Below are positions 60,039 through 64,000 of a DNA stretch of 64,000 nt, one piece after another. The number at the start of each line of letters is the position of its first letter. Position 1 is the stretch's first letter. Origin of the DNA: Fluviicola sp. Its GTDB lineage: Bacteria; Bacteroidota; Bacteroidia; Flavobacteriales_D; Crocinitomicaceae. The stretch lies in the NCBI GenBank assembly GCA_029866325.1, contig JARWZO010000019.1, positions 248,001-312,000 of the forward strand, in the 5' to 3' direction. The notes under the pieces were generated by a model. It had not been told where the DNA came from. It searched no databases and saw nothing but the letters and a program-made list of their open reading frames with translations. Position numbers and translations under genes: made by a program.

Positions 60039-62349
60039 GGTGTGTGTTTTTAGAGGTTAAATCTACTTCATTCGGCTTGTTTTTAACACTATTACGCTGG
60101 TAGAAATAGGCGCCAAGCAGTAATAATCCACCCAAGGCAATAAACAAGATGGTTTTTGCCGGTGTACTGAGGTGCGAGATATCATACAAGAATAATTTCA
60201 CCAATGTAATTCCCAAAATAATCATCGCTGTAACTCGCAATGCCGGAAATGCTTTTATGATTCCTAAATACAGGATATAAATGGCGTAAATGCCCCATAA
60301 AATACTTAGTGACAACTTACGCGCTGAATCATTCGTGTTAACCGAGAGCCAATGTGTCATTTCGAGTGACAACATCCAAAGAATCGCGATGTGGATCACG
60401 GTAAGGAGTTGCTGATTTTTCTGTCCGGCTTTCAGCCAGGTCCAACCCATTCCAAGAATGGAACAGAAAACGGCATAACGCGAAAGGGTCTGAACCCATT
60501 CCAAATTGTCGGTCAGGTATTCCGATGCTCCATACTTGGTGGAAATGAGCGTCATCACAATTAGCAATAACGCAATCAGCACTCCTGAAAAAAAAGGAAT
60601 CACTTGCGTACCGTTTTTCAAGTGTAGAAACAAACGCTCGGTGAATACAAACAGACACCAATATACTCCTATAAAGGCAGTAATCGCCATAAGTAACGTC
60701 GCATTCCACGCTTGTTCATTTCCGATTTCAGTGGGTATTTTATGAATAGAATAAGCGTGTCTGAAAGCAAAGTATATTTCATTCGCTCCCACAAAGAACC
60801 CACCGAAAAGTGTTGCGATCAGTAATCCGTCGATGATGGAAAAACGTTGTTCGGGAACTGATTTGGCAGTGTTGTGAACGATAACAAATCCTACACCGGT
60901 TACGAAAACAGTCGCCAAAAGCAACCAGAAATTATCGTTTGAAAACGGTGCTATTGTTAATGAATGATCGGCGCCAACCGTTGTTTTAAAGAGCAAAACG
61001 AAGAGTGATAAGGCGATCAGAATGGTTGAAAAAACATCCGGAAAACGCCAGTTATCTTTGGTTTGACGAGCAGACCGAACGTTGAGCCATCCCATCAAAA
61101 CAGCTTGTATTGCCAGGAACAATGGCAGACTAGCACCTTCCAATTCTAGTAAAAGTGAAAGTGTAATAGCAGCACTTCCCACCATAAAATGGGTATCCTG
61201 TAACAATCGATCCTCCGAACGCAATTTGCGAAACACCAGCCACAAGACAAAAAACAATCCTCCGATTAGCAATCCGAAAATAAAATCGGCTTTCGGGTGA
61301 AAGTTGCCCCAATGCAACACAAATTGTCCCATGATAAAGTAACCCAGCATATTGGGAATAACCAACCACAAATCATGGGCTTTGAACTGTTGCTTTTTCA
61401 TCAGCGGATAGGCAATGAAGGCCGTTTGAAACAACCCAAAGAACAAGGTAAGGAAGAACAAGGCTGTATTGGCATCTGACTTTTCGCTGTAAGTAAACAC
61501 AAACCAGGCTATAAACACGCAGACAGTCCATCCGAAAGCAACGTGAAAGAGCGATTTCCAATCACGCAGAAACGATACAGCCAAAATACCACCATTGATC
61601 ACTGCCATGTATATCAGGTAACTCGAAATATGGTTGGATTGATTGGAAATCAGCACAGGTAATACGTACGCTCCCACCAATCCGATATGGGCGATAATAA
61701 CCATATTGTAACGGAGCGCACTCACCACTGTGGCTCCTGTTGTGAGGAATAAGAGCGTAAATGCCAGCCAATACGGGTACAAACCGTAAAACACATAAGC
61801 CGCATAAGTCATGAAATAGGTCACCGCTAGTGCACCACTCGCCAAAACGGCACTAAAGGCCGTGTATTTCCCCTTGAAACGATAGGCAAAAAGACCCAAC
61901 ACAGCAGCTATACCATAACCACCTAAAATTCGCATTGCTGGACTCAACAACTGATGATCGATGGCGTATTTCGCACCGATTCCAACGCCGATGATGAGAA
62001 TCACAATTCCGATTTTACTCAATAATTGCTCGCCGATGTATTCTTCCCAGGTCGATTTTTCTTTCGGAGCAGCCGGTTTCACTGTTTTTACAGGATCTTC
62101 GGGCCAACCTTTTTTTTCAGGAACGGGTGAAGGTGAAGCTGTTGGTGGTATTTCGCGCGAGTTTGGAGCAATGACAGGCTCTGGAGTGGCTTGAGGCGCA
62201 GATTCAGCTTCAGGAATTCCCATACGATCACGGATGTCTTTGAATTCAGCATAGTTTACACGAATGCTTTCCTTCAGCTCAAGGTGTTGTTCCCACAACT
62301 TTCGGTACGATTCCTCCAGTTGACGGATGCGTTCATTGTCAGTTGACAT
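60019..62349 (-). CDS. DUF2339 polytopic membrane protein
   Basis: The protein has 776 residues. The N-terminus is a coiled coil (5-45), then a Pro-rich linker (55-90). About 22 transmembrane helices follow, beginning at GEQLLSKIGIVILIIGVGIGAKYAID, the conserved start of the DUF2339 domain, and ending near residue 745 before a charged tail. Function is unknown; relatives are thought to act in cell-envelope processes. It is followed by the secreted lumazine-binding-like gene, which it overlaps by 20 bases. Confidence 0.88.
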   Translation of the reverse strand: MSTDNERIRQLEESYRKLWEQHLELKESIRVNYAEFKDIRDRMGIPEAESAPQATPEPVIAPNSREIPPTASPSPVPEKKGWPEDPVKTVKPAAPKEKSTWEEYIGEQLLSKIGIVILIIGVGIGAKYAIDHQLLSPAMRILGGYGIAAVLGLFAYRFKGKYTAFSAVLASGALAVTYFMTYAAYVFYGLYPYWLAFTLLFLTTGATVVSALRYNMVIIAHIGLVGAYVLPVLISNQSNHISSYLIYMAVINGGILAVSFLRDWKSLFHVAFGWTVCVFIAWFVFTYSEKSDANTALFFLTLFFGLFQTAFIAYPLMKKQQFKAHDLWLVIPNMLGYFIMGQFVLHWGNFHPKADFIFGLLIGGLFFVLWLVFRKLRSEDRLLQDTHFMVGSAAITLSLLLELEGASLPLFLAIQAVLMGWLNVRSARQTKDNWRFPDVFSTILIALSLFVLLFKTTVGADHSLTIAPFSNDNFWLLLATVFVTGVGFVIVHNTAKSVPEQRFSIIDGLLIATLFGGFFVGANEIYFAFRHAYSIHKIPTEIGNEQAWNATLLMAITAFIGVYWCLFVFTERLFLHLKNGTQVIPFFSGVLIALLLIVMTLISTKYGASEYLTDNLEWVQTLSRYAVFCSILGMGWTWLKAGQKNQQLLTVIHIAILWMLSLEMTHWLSVNTNDSARKLSLSILWGIYAIYILYLGIIKAFPALRVTAMIILGITLVKLFLYDISHLSTPAKTILFIALGGLLLLGAYFYQRNSVKNKPNEVDLTSKNTHHETDEN

Positions 62350-62660
62350 AGCACTGGTTTAATGCTCGAATATTAAGGATATTTAGATTGCAGAAAATGA
62401 AGTTCGATGATTTTATTGTTTTTTAACACTAAAAAAAGACGCTATAAATGTGGTTTACCGCAAAACAAATATCGGTAAATCATAGTTGAAATACCGTATA
62501 AATACACTTGTACACTATAGAACCATTGTATAAATTAGCCGCACAAACAACTGTTAATCATTTACTTAATTAACCAAAACGCATTTTAAAGTAGGCATTT
62601 GTACAAAACGGAGTAACCCGAAAATCCGAACAAAGAGTAAGGACATAATCCACTATTCTT
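62350..62660. other. Divergent intergenic region
   Basis: AT-rich region without a gene. No convincing promoter consensus, although it must contain one for each direction. Confidence 0.45.
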
Positions 62661-64000
62661 ATGGCAACATTTGAAATTACGAATCCAGATTCAGAAATTC
62701 TGGCAATTCATGCAGTATTACTTCCAACCGGCTCCAAAGGTCAAGTCTTAATTATGGGAGGAGATGAACATAATTTTGATCAGGCGGGGAGAGATGAAAC
62801 CCCAGCAACGGTAACTAACGTAGATAATTCTAGAATCTACGATGTTGCCAGTAAAAACATCACCTATATTTCATCCCCCACAACCGATATTTTTTGCAGC
62901 GGACACGCCTTTCTTGGTGATGGCAGACTCCTTATTGGAGGAGGAACCGAATCTTGGGAATTAGGTGGTGATGTAGGTCCCGGTGGTGGTCACGATCATA
63001 GTTTAGGTCAATTTGGTGGTCACCAGGCATGTTGGGTGTTTAATTACATTCGCAAAACATGGGAGCGTGTTTCTGATTTTAATTTTGATAATTCATTTGA
63101 TAAGACAGGTGGTGGAAGATGGTATCCAACCTTGGTTAGTTTATCAAACGGTGATGTAATGGCCTTTTCAGGTCATCCTAGTAGAAGAAGTGATCATTGG
63201 CACAATAACGATATACCTGAGCGATATAGTCTTACGGGCAACAACTGGCAATGGATCAAACCCACAGATAGTGAAATTACATTTTACCCAAGGGTACACT
63301 TACTCAAAGGTGGAAAGTTATTCATTTGTTCAGTTGAAGATGGAACAAGTAGGTTGTATGATGCAACTACAGGTGATTTCGGAGCTTCCATAACAGGACC
63401 AACTGACGGGCTTTATACAGGTTGGGATAACTCGTCTGTTTTGTTACCGCTATTACCTGCAGAAAATCATAAGCCTATTGTGTTAATGACCAATGGAAAC
63501 CAGCCGATAAAAATTGATTTAAGTGACTCGACACCAGTTTGGGAAAATGCAGGAACAAGAACAGGTGCTGCGGCTGGGCGCGAAAGAAGATTTGCCTATT
63601 CAACCATTTTACCGGACGGGAAAATTTTAATCAATGGTGGTATTGGCGGCGCAACAAATAATGATGCGAATGCGGTATTGCAGCCAGAAATTTATGATCC
63701 GGGAATTAATTGGACAACAGGTACCTATTCAAATCCGGAAAGTTGGGTTTCTTTACCAGCTGACCCCAATGGAATTGTCCGCAATTACCATTCTACCAGT
63801 TTATTATTACCTGATGGCAGTGTTTTCACAGCAGGCTCAAGTATAAATTCAAACTCTGGGAATCCTGATACAGCAGGCGAAAAACGTATTGAAGTAATCA
63901 AACCAGATTATTTTGACAATCCTGCCAGACCTGATTTAACCGCAGCTCCTAAAAGCGTCACTTACAATCAGCAATTCGATATTGGAACAACTGATTCGAG
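62661..64000 (+). CDS. Radical copper oxidase (galactose oxidase/glyoxal oxidase-like), 3' end missing
   Basis: The frame is open from the ATG at 62661 to the window edge (446 residues visible). A kelch-type beta-propeller is seen (GKILINGG, GRLLIGGG, GSVFTAGS). The copper-radical site matches galactose oxidase: C79 in DIFCSGHAF with Y155 in GRWYPT (the thioether pair), and Y376 and H377 in RNYHSTS. A last His and the DUF1929 domain should lie beyond the edge. It is predicted to oxidise an alcohol or aldehyde to product plus hydrogen peroxide. No signal peptide is present at the N-terminus, unusual for this family. Confidence 0.85.
   Translation, partial: MATFEITNPDSEILAIHAVLLPTGSKGQVLIMGGDEHNFDQAGRDETPATVTNVDNSRIYDVASKNITYISSPTTDIFCSGHAFLGDGRLLIGGGTESWELGGDVGPGGGHDHSLGQFGGHQACWVFNYIRKTWERVSDFNFDNSFDKTGGGRWYPTLVSLSNGDVMAFSGHPSRRSDHWHNNDIPERYSLTGNNWQWIKPTDSEITFYPRVHLLKGGKLFICSVEDGTSRLYDATTGDFGASITGPTDGLYTGWDNSSVLLPLLPAENHKPIVLMTNGNQPIKIDLSDSTPVWENAGTRTGAAAGRERRFAYSTILPDGKILINGGIGGATNNDANAVLQPEIYDPGINWTTGTYSNPESWVSLPADPNGIVRNYHSTSLLLPDGSVFTAGSSINSNSGNPDTAGEKRIEVIKPDYFDNPARPDLTAAPKSVTYNQQFDIGTTDS

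Overview
The window looks like a chromosome segment from the Bacteroidota, most likely a flavobacterium-like marine or freshwater member. The evidence is six secreted proteins with C-terminal type IX secretion (T9SS) sorting domains, paired TonB-dependent receptors with CarboxypepD_reg-like N-termini, a DUF5723/OmpA envelope protein, promoters of the TTG-N19-TAnnTTTG kind, and almost no Shine-Dalgarno sequences. I cannot name the species; Crocinitomicaceae (Fluviicola-like) is a guess from overall style.

Layout. 1-1000: tail of a membrane protein gene and three tRNA genes (Ser-GCT, Pro-TGG, Arg-TCT) with a degenerate tRNA-Arg-like copy. 1.2-5.2 kb: AT-rich accessory stretch with a HEPN/TPR protein, a structured inverted repeat and small unknown genes. 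5.4-5.7 kb: a repeat element with terminal inverted repeats and a 28-bp tandem array. 5.7-9.6 kb: a giant CheB-CheR-PAS-histidine kinase-receiver fusion. 11.7-29.3 kb: a phosphonate utilisation locus, all on the minus strand. It holds an XRE-cupin regulator, two 993-codon TonB receptors, a T9SS-exported phosphodiesterase, two T9SS-exported LamG proteins, a PHP phosphatase, a DUF5690 MFS transporter, a phosphonatase-like hydrolase, PhnW and a TIGR03364-type FAD oxidoreductase. 29.4-35.7 kb: PKD/T9SS protein and OmpA envelope operon. 35.9-38.4 kb: paaABCD. 38.5-44.5 kb: TPR regulator, HAF-repeat protein, PI-PLC-like enzyme and histidine phosphatase. 44.8-45.9 kb: a Panacea/RelE-like toxin-antitoxin pair. 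46.0-50.1 kb: an operon of a Cys-rich ferritin-like protein, a DUF692 (MNIO) enzyme and a DUF2063 partner. 50.4-62.3 kb: mixed housekeeping and envelope genes (DUF892, YetF, a tandem pair of secreted paralogues, MarC, adenylate cyclase, YwbE, AAA/DUF4143 ATPase, DUF2339). 62.7 kb to the end: a radical copper oxidase cut by the window edge.

Two loci deserve most attention. In the phosphonate locus, an exported phosphodiesterase and lectin-like LamG proteins would act outside the cell. TonB receptors would import the product, the MFS protein would carry it across the inner membrane, and PhnW, the FAD enzyme and the phosphonatase would convert 2-aminoethylphosphonate-type compounds to acetaldehyde and phosphate. 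In the 46-50 kb operon, the arrangement substrate, MNIO oxidase, partner protein matches copper- or stress-related RiPP systems (methanobactin, bufferin, ChrA). The presumed substrate, however, is a 687-residue enzyme-like protein with ten cysteines in its C-terminal third rather than a short peptide. I regard this as the best candidate for an undescribed system.
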